Part shown: positions 26,927-37,745 of the stretch, in pieces
How positions within the stretch are numbered: position 1 is the stretch's first letter
How the letters are laid out: every line of letters starts with the position of its first letter
Source of the DNA: an uncultured Sphingomonadaceae bacterium
Lineage (GTDB): Bacteria > Pseudomonadota > Alphaproteobacteria > Sphingomonadales > Sphingomonadaceae
DNA length: 64,000 nt
Direction: 5' to 3'
Assembly (NCBI GenBank): GCA_947493955.1
Contig: CANLSQ010000001.1
Span: 682,001-746,000 of the forward strand
Notes under the pieces: model-generated
Databases searched by the model: none
What the model saw: the letters and a program-made list of their open reading frames with translations, nothing else
Told to the model about the DNA's origin: nothing
Made by a program: the position numbers and the translations under genes

Positions 26927-28218
26927 AGCATCTCGCCACAATTCTTGTCTCTTCTCTTGCCCTGATGGCGGCTCCTGCTGCGGCTGAAACCATTGCGATT
27001 ACTGGCGGAAAGGTAGTTGTCGGTGACGGCAGCGCGCCGATGGACAATGCGACGGTCGTTATCCGGAACGGCCGCGTAGTGGCGGCTGGCAGCAATGTCA
27101 CCGTACCGGCGAATGCCCGCCGCATTGATGCCTCGGGCAAGTGGGTGACGCCGGGCATATTTGCCGGCTTCAGCCGTATTGGCCTGGTCGAAGTCGGTGC
27201 GGTTCGTTCGACCAATGATACCCGCGCGGCGGACTCGGTCTTCTCTGCGGCGCTTGATGTTCAATATGCCGTTAATCCCTTCGCTGCGCCCGTTGCGGTA
27301 AACCGCGCTGCCGGTGTAACCCGGGCGGTTGTTTCCCCGGGTACAGGCAATTCCATGTTTGGCGGCTATGGCGCGATTGTCGATCTGGGCCAGGACAGCG
27401 ATCCCATTACCAAAGCGCGCGCTTTTCAATTTGTTGAATTCGGCGAAACCGGCCACCGCCGGGCAGGGGGCAGCCGTGCCGCAGCGCATATCCTGTTCCG
27501 TGCTATGCTGGAAGAAGCGCGGACCTATTCGCGCAGTCCGTCGCTGTTTGACAGCGATCTGATGAAGGCATCTGATGCCAAGGCATTATTGCCGGTTATC
27601 AACGGCTCCACGCGGCTGATGGTGCATGTGAATAGTGCCAATGACATTTTGAAAGTACTCGATCTGCGTAAGGACTTTCCGTCGCTGAAACTGGTACTGG
27701 TCGGTGCACATGAAGGATGGCGGGTGGCCAATGCCATTGCGGCAGCCAAAGTTCCGGTATTGGCCTCGGCGCTTACCGATCTGCCGGAAGGGTTTGAGGA
27801 GCTGGCCGCGACGCAATCCAACATTGGCCGGATGAAACAGGCAGGCGTGCAGGTCGGCATCGGAATGATCAACGACCGCGATGCGCATCAACTGCGCTAC
27901 TCGATGCAATATGCCGGCAATCTGGTGGCACTCAACAGAATTCCCCGCGCAGCGGGATTGAGTTGGGACGAAGCCTTTGCCGCAATCAGTTCCAAACCGG
28001 CCGAGATTATGGGCATGGGGTCGAAGCTTGGATCACTGAAGGCAGGCCGACAGGGCGATGTGGTCATCTGGACGGGTGATCCGCTGGAGCTGTCCACACA
28101 GGTGGAAACCGTGTTCATCGATGGCGTCGAGCAATCGCTGTCCAATCGGCAGGAACGTCTGCGTGAACGCTATCGCAATCCGGCACCGGGGGCGCTTCCC
28201 AAGGCTTATGATCGGTAA
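26923..28218 (+). CDS. amidohydrolase-like protein with degenerate metal site
   Basis: A 431-residue exported homologue of the gene before it (signal peptide 1-21, APAAA). It keeps the fold markers VVIRNGRVVAAGSNVTVPA, KWVTPGIF and the C-terminal GSLKAGRQGDVVIWTGDPLEL. At the place of the metal-binding HxH it reads GIFAGFSRIG, so both His are gone; MVHVNSA and VGAHEGW keep one His each, and the final Asp region reads GMINDRDAH. It may be an inactive partner subunit of the upstream enzyme or work without that metal. Full length, no frameshift. Confidence 0.85.
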   Translation: MKHLATILVSSLALMAAPAAAETIAITGGKVVVGDGSAPMDNATVVIRNGRVVAAGSNVTVPANARRIDASGKWVTPGIFAGFSRIGLVEVGAVRSTNDTRAADSVFSAALDVQYAVNPFAAPVAVNRAAGVTRAVVSPGTGNSMFGGYGAIVDLGQDSDPITKARAFQFVEFGETGHRRAGGSRAAAHILFRAMLEEARTYSRSPSLFDSDLMKASDAKALLPVINGSTRLMVHVNSANDILKVLDLRKDFPSLKLVLVGAHEGWRVANAIAAAKVPVLASALTDLPEGFEELAATQSNIGRMKQAGVQVGIGMINDRDAHQLRYSMQYAGNLVALNRIPRAAGLSWDEAFAAISSKPAEIMGMGSKLGSLKAGRQGDVVIWTGDPLELSTQVETVFIDGVEQSLSNRQERLRERYRNPAPGALPKAYDR

Positions 28219-28349
28219 CGGGCGGCGGTTCAAAGTTCACACAAATCACACCTGGTGGTGATTATTCCAAACTGAGAAAGAGCGCTGGCTAGGGTTTCAT
28301 AGCGAAAGCCTCTCAGGAAAGCGGCATCCGCCCGGATGACCAGCTTTGG

Positions 28350-29342
28350 TCAGAGGCGGACCATGGCCATCATCGCTTCGCCATAGCGTGGGCCAGAAGT
28401 ACCACCAACCGGCGCGGCCTTCTCCAGTTCGTCCAGATCAGCGTCAGTCAGCGCGACCTCTACTGCGGCCATGCTGTCTTCCAGCGTGGCCCGGCGTTTG
28501 GAACCAGGGATAGGGACAATGAAGTCACCCTGAGCCAAAAGCCATGCCAGCGCGATCTGCGCCGGTGAAACACCGTGGCGTTCGGCGACCTGCTTGACGA
28601 CCTCAACCATTTTCAGGTTCTGATCAAAATTCTCTTCCGAGTAGCGCGGATCACGCAAGCGATAATCATCGGCATCGAGATCATCGCGGCTGGTAATTTG
28701 GCCAGTAAGGAATCCGCGGCCCAATGGGCTATATGGTACGAAACCGATATTCAGATCCTGACAGATCGGCAGAATTTCTTCCTCAATACTGCGTTCCCAC
28801 AGAGAATATTCCGATTGCAGGGCCGCAATTGGATGAACGGCGTGTGCACGCTTTATAGTGTCCGCTCCTGCCTCTGACAGGCCGAGGTAACGAACCTTAC
28901 CGGCCTGGACGAGCTCTGCCATTGCGCCGACCGTATCCTCAATCGGTACATCGGGATCTACACGGTGCTGATAAAACAGGTCGATGACATCAACCCCCAA
29001 ACGCTGGAGAGAGGCATCGCAGGCGCGGCGGACATTTTCAGGGGATGAATCTGTTCCGATATTCGGCATGTCGGTAAGATCAAAGCCGAATTTGGTGGCA
29101 ATGACCAAACGGTCGCGCCGTCCCCTTATTGCCTGACCCAGAAGTTCTTCATTCTTATAGGGGCCATAGACTTCGGCGGTGTCAAAAAAGGTCACCCCCA
29201 ATTCTATCGCGCGGTCGAGCGTTGCCAGGCTTTCAGTCATATCGGCTTGGCCATACATACCGCTGCCGATGCCGAACATCGGCATGCAGCCAAGACCCAA
29301 TGCCGATACTTCCAGTTCTTTACCGAGCTTGCGATATTTCAT
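28350..29342 (-). CDS. aldo/keto reductase
   Basis: A 330-residue NADPH-dependent TIM-barrel reductase. Catalytic tetrad: Asp and Tyr in [15 protein letters not shown], Lys in VIATKFGFD, His in LFYQHRVDP. The C-terminal [14 protein letters not shown] binds NADPH. It belongs to the AKR12/13-like group (YakC/ perakine reductase style). The ATG at 29342 gives MKYRKLGK, normal for the family, and lies inside the end of the upstream AGCS gene (23-base overlap), so the two are cotranscribed. Confidence 0.92.
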   Translation of the reverse strand: MKYRKLGKELEVSALGLGCMPMFGIGSGMYGQADMTESLATLDRAIELGVTFFDTAEVYGPYKNEELLGQAIRGRRDRLVIATKFGFDLTDMPNIGTDSSPENVRRACDASLQRLGVDVIDLFYQHRVDPDVPIEDTVGAMAELVQAGKVRYLGLSEAGADTIKRAHAVHPIAALQSEYSLWERSIEEEILPICQDLNIGFVPYSPLGRGFLTGQITSRDDLDADDYRLRDPRYSEENFDQNLKMVEVVKQVAERHGVSPAQIALAWLLAQGDFIVPIPGSKRRATLEDSMAAVEVALTDADLDELEKAAPVGGTSGPRYGEAMMAMVRL

Positions 29343-30732
29343 TATGCAGTTCCTCTGATGGCAACTTTTGTTTGTCCAGATAACCGAAAATCTCTCGTTT
29401 GATCTCCGGCGCAAAAATGTAGAGCGCGATGATATTGGGAATGGCCATCAGGAAAAAGGCACTGTCGACCAGCTTGATGACCTGCCCCAATTCCAGCATC
29501 GCGCCGATCGGCAAGCATATAACATAGACGAACTTGTAAGACCAAATCGCCGCCTTGTTGTGGCCGAACAAATAGCACCAGGCTTGCTGACCATAGAAAC
29601 CCCAGGCGCAGAGAGTGGAAAAGCCGAACAGGAAAACCGCGACGGCGAGCAGATAGGGGAACCAGTTTGCGACAGTGGCGAACGCCGCGGATGTAATCTC
29701 GATACCCTCGACATCGCCGACATAGGTGCCCGCAACGACCATCGCGATTGCGCCCAGAGAACAGATGACCACTGTATCGATAAAAGGTTCCAGCAGGGCA
29801 ACCAGGCCTTCCGAGGCTGGTTCATCCGTACGTGCCTGGGTATGTGCAATGACTGCAGAGCCGATGCCTGCTTCAGAGGAATAGACAGCGCGGCGCATGC
29901 CTACAACAAAGGCGCCGATGGCTCCACCAGCAGCAGCTTCGCCGGTGAAGGCGTCTGAGACAATCAGGGCGATGGCTGCCGGAACCTGTTCGAAATTGAT
30001 CGCGAGTATCGCAAAGACGCCGCCCAGATAAACGAGGCCCATAGCAGGGACGACAGAAGCCGTGACCCGCGCCAGCCAGCCAACACCGTTAATCACCACC
30101 AAACCGACGAGAGCCGCCATGATGATTCCGTAGATCAACGGCTCAGTGAAACCGGTGACATGGGCCACCTGCGCATAGCTCTGGTTCACCTGAATCAGGG
30201 GGATTGCACCGAACAAGGCGAGAAACGCGTAAATGCCGCCAATGACAAGCCCGATTTTGGCGAACCCTTTTGCAGCCAGTCCATTTTTTAGCGTGTACAT
30301 GGGGCCGCCGCGAACATCGCCATTGGGCTGAACTTCGCGATATTTGAGGCCGAGTGTGACCTCTGCACATTTCAAAGTCATCGCGACCCAACCGATTATG
30401 AACATCCAGAAGGCGGCGCCCGGTCCGCCGGTTGAAAGGGCGATCGCTACGCCGGCGATATTCCCCAGACCGACTGTGCCCGACAACGCCGTGGTAAGCG
30501 CAGCAAAGGGTGACATGTTGCCCGGTTGGTCAGGGCTAGTGAACTTCCCCCGCAGCGCCCGGAAACCTGCGCCCATACCGCGCAGATTGATAAATCCCAG
30601 ATAGGCAGTGAAGAACAGCATAGGGAAAGCCAACCACAAGACCACAAGCTCAATATCAATGCCGAATATATGGGTCTTATAAAAAACCATGTCGGACAAG
30701 CGGTCGATAAGACCATTTAGAATTTCAATCAT
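29320..30732 (-). CDS. alanine/glycine:cation symporter (AGCS family)
   Basis: A 470-residue sodium- or proton-coupled importer of alanine or glycine. Ten to eleven membrane helices are visible. Family signatures: [48 protein letters not shown], and [13 protein letters not shown]. Length is normal. It overlaps the aldo/keto reductase gene. Its start lies 117 bases from glmM, in a divergent promoter region. Confidence 0.93.
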   Translation of the reverse strand: MIEILNGLIDRLSDMVFYKTHIFGIDIELVVLWLAFPMLFFTAYLGFINLRGMGAGFRALRGKFTSPDQPGNMSPFAALTTALSGTVGLGNIAGVAIALSTGGPGAAFWMFIIGWVAMTLKCAEVTLGLKYREVQPNGDVRGGPMYTLKNGLAAKGFAKIGLVIGGIYAFLALFGAIPLIQVNQSYAQVAHVTGFTEPLIYGIIMAALVGLVVINGVGWLARVTASVVPAMGLVYLGGVFAILAINFEQVPAAIALIVSDAFTGEAAAGGAIGAFVVGMRRAVYSSEAGIGSAVIAHTQARTDEPASEGLVALLEPFIDTVVICSLGAIAMVVAGTYVGDVEGIEITSAAFATVANWFPYLLAVAVFLFGFSTLCAWGFYGQQAWCYLFGHNKAAIWSYKFVYVICLPIGAMLELGQVIKLVDSAFFLMAIPNIIALYIFAPEIKREIFGYLDKQKLPSEELHNEISQAR

Positions 30733-30849
30733 TTTACCGCTTTGTTCCCTGTTTCGGCTTTATACTGTTCGGGCCAGACGCTAAGGCTTAACCAAACGCA
30801 ATGCCAACCTTTAATTGGCGGGCGTACCAATTGGAGATTGCAGTCTGTT

Positions 30850-32190
30850 ATGACAAAGAAGTTTTTTGGGACGGACGGTATCCGCGGACTGACCAACCAA
30901 AGTCCGATGACCGCCGAAATTGCCATGAAGGTAGGGCAGGCAGCGGGTCGGCATTTCCTCCGCGGTGATCATCGTCACCGGGTTGTGATCGGCAAGGATA
31001 CTAGGCTTTCCGGCTATATGATGGAAAACGCTTTGGTCGCGGGTTTTACCAGTGTGGGCATGGATGTTGTGCAGGTTGGTCCAATGCCGACACCGGCGGT
31101 GGCCTTGCTAACACGTTCGATGCGGGCTGACCTGGGAGTCATGATTTCAGCCAGCCACAATCCCTATTATGACAATGGCATCAAACTGTTTGGGCCCGAT
31201 GGTTTCAAACTGTCTGACGAGGACGAACTGAAGATCGAAGGCTATCTCTCGGAGGATGCCAAGCTGGCCCCTGCCGAGGATATTGGCCGCGCGAAACGCT
31301 TTGAAGATGCACGTGGCCGCTATATTCACGCTATAAAAATGTCGCTGCCCGATCATATCCGGCTGGATGGACTGAAGATGGTGGTCGATTGTGCGAATGG
31401 AGCTGCCTATCAGGTGGCGCCTTCGGCTTTTTGGGAATTGGGCGCCGAAGTCATCACCATCGGTGTCGAACCCAATGGCAAGAATATCAATCATAAATGT
31501 GGTTCCACCGATGTCGCTACCTTGCAGGAAAGTGTTGTCGCCAGCGGTGCACATATCGGCATAGCGCTTGACGGTGATGCCGACCGGTTGATCGTGGTGG
31601 ATGAAAAAGGCCAGATTGTTGACGGGGATCAATTGATGGCCCTGATCGGGTCCAGCTGGAGCCGCAATGGTTTGCTACGCGGAAATGGGATTGTCGCGAC
31701 AGTCATGTCCAATCTCGGGCTGGAGCGGTTCCTGACCTCGCAGAATCTCACCCTGGTGCGCTCCAAAGTCGGTGACCGCTATGTGCTGGAAGAGATGAAA
31801 AAGGGTGGTTTCAATGTCGGCGGTGAGCAATCCGGGCATATGATCATGCTGGACCATGGCACAACCGGCGATGGCACGATTGCTGCCCTGCAAGTATTGC
31901 GCGAACTGGTGGAAAGCGGAAAGCCCGCAAGCGAGCTTTTGCATTTGTTCGACCCTGTTCCGCAACTGCTGAAAAATGTCCGATATTCCAGCGGCGCACC
32001 GCTTGATGATGACAGTGTCAAATCGGTCATTGCCGAAGCAGAAAAAGAGCTCAACGGCACGGGGCGGCTGGTCATCCGTGCTTCCGGAACGGAACCCCTG
32101 ATCCGGGTCATGGCAGAGGGCGATAACAGCGACCAGGTCAATCAGGTTGTAGATCGCATCTGCAATGTGGTAGCGGAGGTTGCGGCTTAA
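30850..32190 (+). CDS. glmM: phosphoglucosamine mutase
   Basis: GlmM converts glucosamine-6-phosphate to glucosamine-1-phosphate for UDP-GlcNAc, and so peptidoglycan and LPS. The 446-residue protein starts FFGTDGIRG; the phosphoserine loop [14 protein letters not shown] puts the catalytic Ser at 102; DGDADR binds Mg, GEQSGH the sugar, and [12 protein letters not shown] the phosphate. ATG at 30850 is the family start. Its TAA overlaps the next ATG (TAATG). First gene of a five-gene unit through rnhB. Confidence 0.97.
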   Translation: MTKKFFGTDGIRGLTNQSPMTAEIAMKVGQAAGRHFLRGDHRHRVVIGKDTRLSGYMMENALVAGFTSVGMDVVQVGPMPTPAVALLTRSMRADLGVMISASHNPYYDNGIKLFGPDGFKLSDEDELKIEGYLSEDAKLAPAEDIGRAKRFEDARGRYIHAIKMSLPDHIRLDGLKMVVDCANGAAYQVAPSAFWELGAEVITIGVEPNGKNINHKCGSTDVATLQESVVASGAHIGIALDGDADRLIVVDEKGQIVDGDQLMALIGSSWSRNGLLRGNGIVATVMSNLGLERFLTSQNLTLVRSKVGDRYVLEEMKKGGFNVGGEQSGHMIMLDHGTTGDGTIAALQVLRELVESGKPASELLHLFDPVPQLLKNVRYSSGAPLDDDSVKSVIAEAEKELNGTGRLVIRASGTEPLIRVMAEGDNSDQVNQVVDRICNVVAEVAA

Positions 32191-32417
32191 TGCTCGAGAT
32201 GCGCCCCGACTGTGAAAGCTGCGGCAAGGACTTGGCGGCCAGCGAGAGCGGTGCGCATATCTGTTCGTTCGAATGCACCTTTTGTGATGACTGCAATACG
32301 GCCATGCACAAAGGCACATGCCCAAATTGTGGTGGCATCTTGCTGCCGAGGCCCACGCGGTCTATGGCTCTTTTAGAGAAATTTCCGGCATCTACCGAGC
32401 GGAAATATAAAGGCTGA
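32190..32417 (+). CDS. DUF1272 Cys-rich protein
   Basis: A 75-residue zinc-finger-like protein. It has Cys pairs in CESCGKDL, SFECTFCDDC and TCPNCGGILLPRPTR, enough for two zinc sites. This is the DUF1272 family, small and of unknown function. It is translationally coupled to glmM through a TAATG overlap, so it is probably made with it. Length is normal. Confidence 0.88.
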   Translation: MLEMRPDCESCGKDLAASESGAHICSFECTFCDDCNTAMHKGTCPNCGGILLPRPTRSMALLEKFPASTERKYKG

Positions 32418-32428
32418 TCGGGGTTTTC

Positions 32429-32605
32429 ATGATATTTCTGGCGATCATTGTCATGTTGTTGTTCGTACCCGTAGCGATTGGTCTGGGCTTGTTCATCATT
32501 GCCCCCGACTGGTCACAGGAAAATCGTCAAACCATCATTATCAGCATCGGAATTGTTGATTTTCTGCTGTTTGCAGCAGTCATCTTGTTATTTTTCGCGA
32601 TATGA
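32429..32605 (+). CDS. 58-residue two-helix membrane protein
   Basis: A short frame with ATG at 32429 and stop TGA at 32605. The product MIFLAIIVMLLFVPVAIGLG... has two hydrophobic helices (about 1-24 and 36-57) joined by a polar loop WSQENRQTI. It fills the gap between DUF1272 and thiD exactly and its stop overlaps the thiD start (ATGA), which is the main support. GATCGGGG lies upstream as a ribosome site. No family recognised. Confidence 0.65.
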   Translation: MIFLAIIVMLLFVPVAIGLGLFIIAPDWSQENRQTIIISIGIVDFLLFAAVILLFFAI

Positions 32606-33354
32606 AGGCTGATTGCCCGCGGGTCCTGTCCATCGCAGGTTCGGACAGCGGCGGCGGCGCAGGGATACAGGCTGATATCCGGACGATTACCAACCTTGGT
32701 GGCCATGCAATGACCGCGATCACGGCTGTTACCGCTCAAAATAGCGCAGGTGTGACCGCCGTTGAGTTGATGACGCCAGATATGGTGCTGGCCCAGATTT
32801 GGGCGGTAATGGATGATTTTGATGCTGATGCGATCAAGATCGGCATGTTGGGATCTCCGGAAATAGCTCTTGCGGTTGCAGGGTTTCTAAAATCCGTGCG
32901 GAACAAGCCGGTTATTCTTGACCCGGTCATGGTAGCCACCAGCGGCGCGACACTGGCGGATGAACGCACGATTGCAGCGTTTGAAAAGATCATTCCGTTG
33001 AGCAGCCTTGTTACGCCTAACCTGGACGAAATGGAACGTTTGGGTGGGGAGGGTGCTATCCCTGGTTATCAGGTGCCGTTTCTAGTCAAGGGTGGTCACG
33101 GGCAGGACGAGATTTTGGTCGATAAGCTGGTCGGCGCAGATGGTGAGATAGAACGCTGGGAAGGCCGCCGGATCGATACACACCACAACCACGGAACAGG
33201 CTGTACCTTATCCTCGGCGATCGCGACCTATCTGGCACAAGGAAACGAACTGGCTGCTGCGATTGGCAAAGCGCGTAACTATGTCAGAGAGAGCCTTGAG
33301 GTCGCGCCAGGCTTTGGCGCCGGTCATGGCCCCATGGGTGTGCCGAAGGCATGA
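32602..33354 (+). CDS. thiD: hydroxymethylpyrimidine/phosphomethylpyrimidine kinase
   Basis: ThiD phosphorylates HMP and HMP-phosphate for thiamine synthesis and salvage. The 250-residue ribokinase-fold protein shows [17 protein letters not shown] at residues 9-25, [35 protein letters not shown] and the anion-hole and base motif [12 protein letters not shown]. No TPP riboswitch is seen; it sits inside the glmM unit, overlapping both neighbours. Confidence 0.95.
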   Translation: MKADCPRVLSIAGSDSGGGAGIQADIRTITNLGGHAMTAITAVTAQNSAGVTAVELMTPDMVLAQIWAVMDDFDADAIKIGMLGSPEIALAVAGFLKSVRNKPVILDPVMVATSGATLADERTIAAFEKIIPLSSLVTPNLDEMERLGGEGAIPGYQVPFLVKGGHGQDEILVDKLVGADGEIERWEGRRIDTHHNHGTGCTLSSAIATYLAQGNELAAAIGKARNYVRESLEVAPGFGAGHGPMGVPKA

Positions 33355-33920
33355 CCATCACTTTGACGGCCGGGATTGATGAAGCGGGCAGGGGGCCGCT
33401 GGCCGGACCGGTGGTTGCAGCGGCGGTCATATTGCCGGATGGCCATGGAATAAGCGGGCTGGATGATAGTAAAAAACTGACCGCGAAACGGCGTGCGATG
33501 CTTGAACAAGAAATACTAGAAAAAACTATATATAGCATAGCATTATGTGATGAATCAGAGATTGATTCTATCAATATCTTGCAGGCAACCATGACTGCAA
33601 TGACACGAGCGGCTGATGGATTATCACAGAAACCCGATCACATCCTGGTTGATGGTAATCGCCTGCCAGTATGGGATCATGAAGCCGAAGCGGTGGTTGG
33701 TGGTGATGCCATTCATGCCTGCATCTCGGCCGCCTCAATTCTGGCTAAAGAGTATCGAGATCGCATGATGATTGCAGCGGCTGCAAAATATCCTGAATAT
33801 GGCTGGGAGCGGAATAAGGGCTATGGCACGGCTGAACATATGGCAGCGCTCAGGAAACATGGACCAACGCCCCTCCATCGGAAGAGCTTTGCACCAGTAG
33901 CGCAGTTTTCTTTGCTGTAG
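33351..33920 (+). CDS. rnhB: ribonuclease HII
   Basis: RNase HII removes ribonucleotides from DNA:RNA hybrids and RNA primers. The 189-residue protein begins [19 protein letters not shown] (catalytic Asp10 and Glu11), then [11 protein letters not shown], and the third acidic residue in [16 protein letters not shown] region (preceded by GGDA). The family ending [14 protein letters not shown] is present. Its ATG overlaps the thiD stop. In many alphaproteobacteria rnhB lies next to ccrM; here a desaturase stands between them. Confidence 0.96.
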   Translation: MTITLTAGIDEAGRGPLAGPVVAAAVILPDGHGISGLDDSKKLTAKRRAMLEQEILEKTIYSIALCDESEIDSINILQATMTAMTRAADGLSQKPDHILVDGNRLPVWDHEAEAVVGGDAIHACISAASILAKEYRDRMMIAAAAKYPEYGWERNKGYGTAEHMAALRKHGPTPLHRKSFAPVAQFSLL

Positions 33921-33931
33921 GTGGTTGGGTT

Positions 33932-35011
33932 TCAGGCAGCCTGCTTTGCGCTCGCCTTGGGTTTTTCCGGGACCCATTCGCCATTTTCATCCTTGATATA
34001 GCGCGGGGCCCATTTGACGTTCCACACAAGCCCCATTTTTTCCCACAAGCGGATAATGCTGGCGCATGGATCAAATTCCCACCAGACGACACCCGATGTG
34101 GCCGAACGGGGATGTTGATGATGGTTATTATGCCATCCGTCGCCCATGGTGAGGATATTGATCAGCAGGTTATTCCTAGCCGTATCGTGGCCTTTGAACC
34201 TTTGGGAACCAAATAGATGGCAGATGCTGTTGACGCTCTGCAACACGGTAAGCACGGCAAAAATCCTCAGGAAACCGGCGATTAAAATCGTTCCGATAAT
34301 CGCTTCGGGCCCCTCAAAAGCCAGAGCCCAGAGCGCCGGGAAAACAATCGCGGAGACAAAATACCAGAACCAGCGTGTGCGGTGGGCGAACATGACGATT
34401 TCGTCATCGACCAGACCTTTGCCATAGATGCTGAGGTCGGTCGTTGTCCGGTCAAACAGCCAGCCGACATGGCTGTGATGGAATTTGGCGAAACCTTTAA
34501 GCGGTTTGCCATAGCCGTCAAAATGGGGGCTATGGGCGTCGCCGACCTTGTCGGTCATTGCGTGATGGCGGCGGTGATTGGCCGCCCAGTGCAGCGCAGA
34601 ACCTTGTGCGGCTGACTGGGTCAATATCGCGATAAATATACCCATCGCTTTGGACGTTTCGAACGTCCGGTGTGAGAAATAGCGGTGATAACCGACGATA
34701 CAGCCGACCATGGAAAGGAAATAGCCGACGAGAAAGGCGGACCATTCGACCCAACCGGATCCATAAGCGAACATCCAATAGATTGCGGCGATGGAGCCGC
34801 CGATCTTGGTCGTCGACAATATGGCATGTTCCCGCAGCTTCGCGCGCGCCGCGCGGCCACCATATTTGGCGCCAAATGGTACGGTTACCGTCTCATTTTC
34901 GGGTTGCAGCAGCCCTTGCTCCGTATCGTTGGAATCTGCTTTGAAGAGATTTTTTTCAGCCGGTTGCTCTACCGTATCGGTCATGTTTTTAACATTGGTA
35001 TCGATAGTCAT
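33932..35011 (-). CDS. acyl-CoA/fatty acid desaturase
   Basis: A membrane di-iron desaturase of 359 residues, probably introducing a delta-9 double bond in acyl chains. Three His boxes: HRYFSH, HRRHH (in ANHRRHHAM), and HNNHHQHPR. Four hydrophobic segments are arranged as in DesC/Ole1-type enzymes. The first 55 residues are polar and variable. ATG at 35011 chosen; the upstream in-frame start at 35101 adds a 30-residue segment without support. Convergent with rnhB and divergent from ccrM. Confidence 0.9.
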   Translation of the reverse strand: MTIDTNVKNMTDTVEQPAEKNLFKADSNDTEQGLLQPENETVTVPFGAKYGGRAARAKLREHAILSTTKIGGSIAAIYWMFAYGSGWVEWSAFLVGYFLSMVGCIVGYHRYFSHRTFETSKAMGIFIAILTQSAAQGSALHWAANHRRHHAMTDKVGDAHSPHFDGYGKPLKGFAKFHHSHVGWLFDRTTTDLSIYGKGLVDDEIVMFAHRTRWFWYFVSAIVFPALWALAFEGPEAIIGTILIAGFLRIFAVLTVLQSVNSICHLFGSQRFKGHDTARNNLLINILTMGDGWHNNHHQHPRSATSGVVWWEFDPCASIIRLWEKMGLVWNVKWAPRYIKDENGEWVPEKPKASAKQAA

Positions 35012-36523
<1,512 letters not shown>

Positions 36524-36533
36524 GAAGACTATC

Positions 36534-37652
36534 ATGGTGGATGCTGTCGGTCCGGATGCAAAACTCTATCTGAAGCCTGTCGGATTTCTCGACAGCCCAC
36601 AATATTTTGATAACCAGAATACACGCTTAAACAATAGCTTGTTATGGTTTTCTCAAGTAGAATATTCTATAATTGAGAATGGCAAGGCAACGATCCGAAA
36701 TCTGGTTCCGGTGGAACTGTGGGACAAGATTGCATCGCGGTTGCCAGAGCCCGTGCAAGAGCGGGCTGCCGCATTGTTTGCTAACCTGACTAAGGCCCAT
36801 GCACCGCTGCAATGTGGTGAGCGCGTGCTGCGTTTTGATCAACCCCATGTGATGGGCATCCTCAACATGACGCCGGACAGCTTTTCCGACGGCGGCAAAC
36901 ATGAGGGCGACCCGCAAAACGCTGCCGATGCAGGTTTCAATATGGCGACGGCAGGGGCTTCGATTATCGATATTGGCGGAGAGTCAACGCGGCCCGGCGC
37001 AGAAACCGTTTGGGAAGGCGACGAGATCAAACGTGTTGTGCCGGTAATCGAAAAACTCGCACAATGTGGAGCTGCGCTGTCGATCGACACCCGCAAGGCC
37101 GCGGTGATGGAAGCGGCGATTACAGCGGGCGCACACATTATCAATGATGTTTCGGCGTTGCTGCATGACAAACGTTCACTGGAAGTTGCAGGTGTGTCAG
37201 GCCGGCCAGTAGTGCTGATGCATGCGCCATCCAGCGGCAAGGACCCCCATAAAGGCGCAGGTTACGGCAACGTTGTGACCGACACGTTCGATTGGCTGGA
37301 ACAGCGTATCGGCGATGTTGTGGAAGCCGGTTTTGAGCGGGAAAAGATCATCGTTGATCCGGGTTTGGGATTTGGGAAATCGCTGTCTGATAATCTGGCA
37401 CTGATGAACAATATCGCGTTATTCCATGCACTTGGACAGCCTCTGCTCATCGGTGCGAGCCGCAAACGCATGATCGGCGCGCTGTCGAAGGAAGCGCCGG
37501 TAGACCAACGCCTGGGCGGCTCCATCGCCTTTGCCCATCATGCGATCCAGCAAGGGGCACAGATCGTGCGTGTCCATGATGTGCCGGAAACAGTGCAAGC
37601 TGCGCAAGTCTGGCGCGGGATGCGTGATGCCGGGGTCACAGCGCGGGTTTAA
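36534..37652 (+). CDS. folP: dihydropteroate synthase
   Basis: FolP joins pABA to hydroxymethyl-dihydropterin diphosphate in folate synthesis. Residues about 105-372 form the catalytic barrel: MGILNMTPDSFSDGG, GESTRPGAE, SIDTRKAAV, INDVSALL, DPGLGFGKS, GASRKRMIGA and IVRVHDV. The first 100 residues (PDAKLYLKPVGFLDSP) are an extension seen in sphingomonad-type FolP and absent from the E. coli enzyme. A fragment resembling its 3' end lies 2.3 kb downstream at 39873. Confidence 0.94.
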   Translation: MVDAVGPDAKLYLKPVGFLDSPQYFDNQNTRLNNSLLWFSQVEYSIIENGKATIRNLVPVELWDKIASRLPEPVQERAAALFANLTKAHAPLQCGERVLRFDQPHVMGILNMTPDSFSDGGKHEGDPQNAADAGFNMATAGASIIDIGGESTRPGAETVWEGDEIKRVVPVIEKLAQCGAALSIDTRKAAVMEAAITAGAHIINDVSALLHDKRSLEVAGVSGRPVVLMHAPSSGKDPHKGAGYGNVVTDTFDWLEQRIGDVVEAGFEREKIIVDPGLGFGKSLSDNLALMNNIALFHALGQPLLIGASRKRMIGALSKEAPVDQRLGGSIAFAHHAIQQGAQIVRVHDVPETVQAAQVWRGMRDAGVTARV

Positions 37653-37745
37653 CAGGGTCATCGATCTCAATCTAAAATTAAGTAAATTCCCGCTGGCAAA
37701 GCGCACGTGACGTCCATAGGATTGGACGAAACGAAAGGAATTGTA

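Noticed and set aside
28219-28349. Terminator between the amidohydrolase and the aldo/keto reductase
   Set aside because: AATCAC/GTGATT near 28246-28263 gives only a 6-bp stem with no T-run.
32606-33354. Possible TPP riboswitch for thiD
   Set aside because: thiD starts inside the upstream gene and no THI-box sequence is visible in the glmM unit or upstream of glmM.
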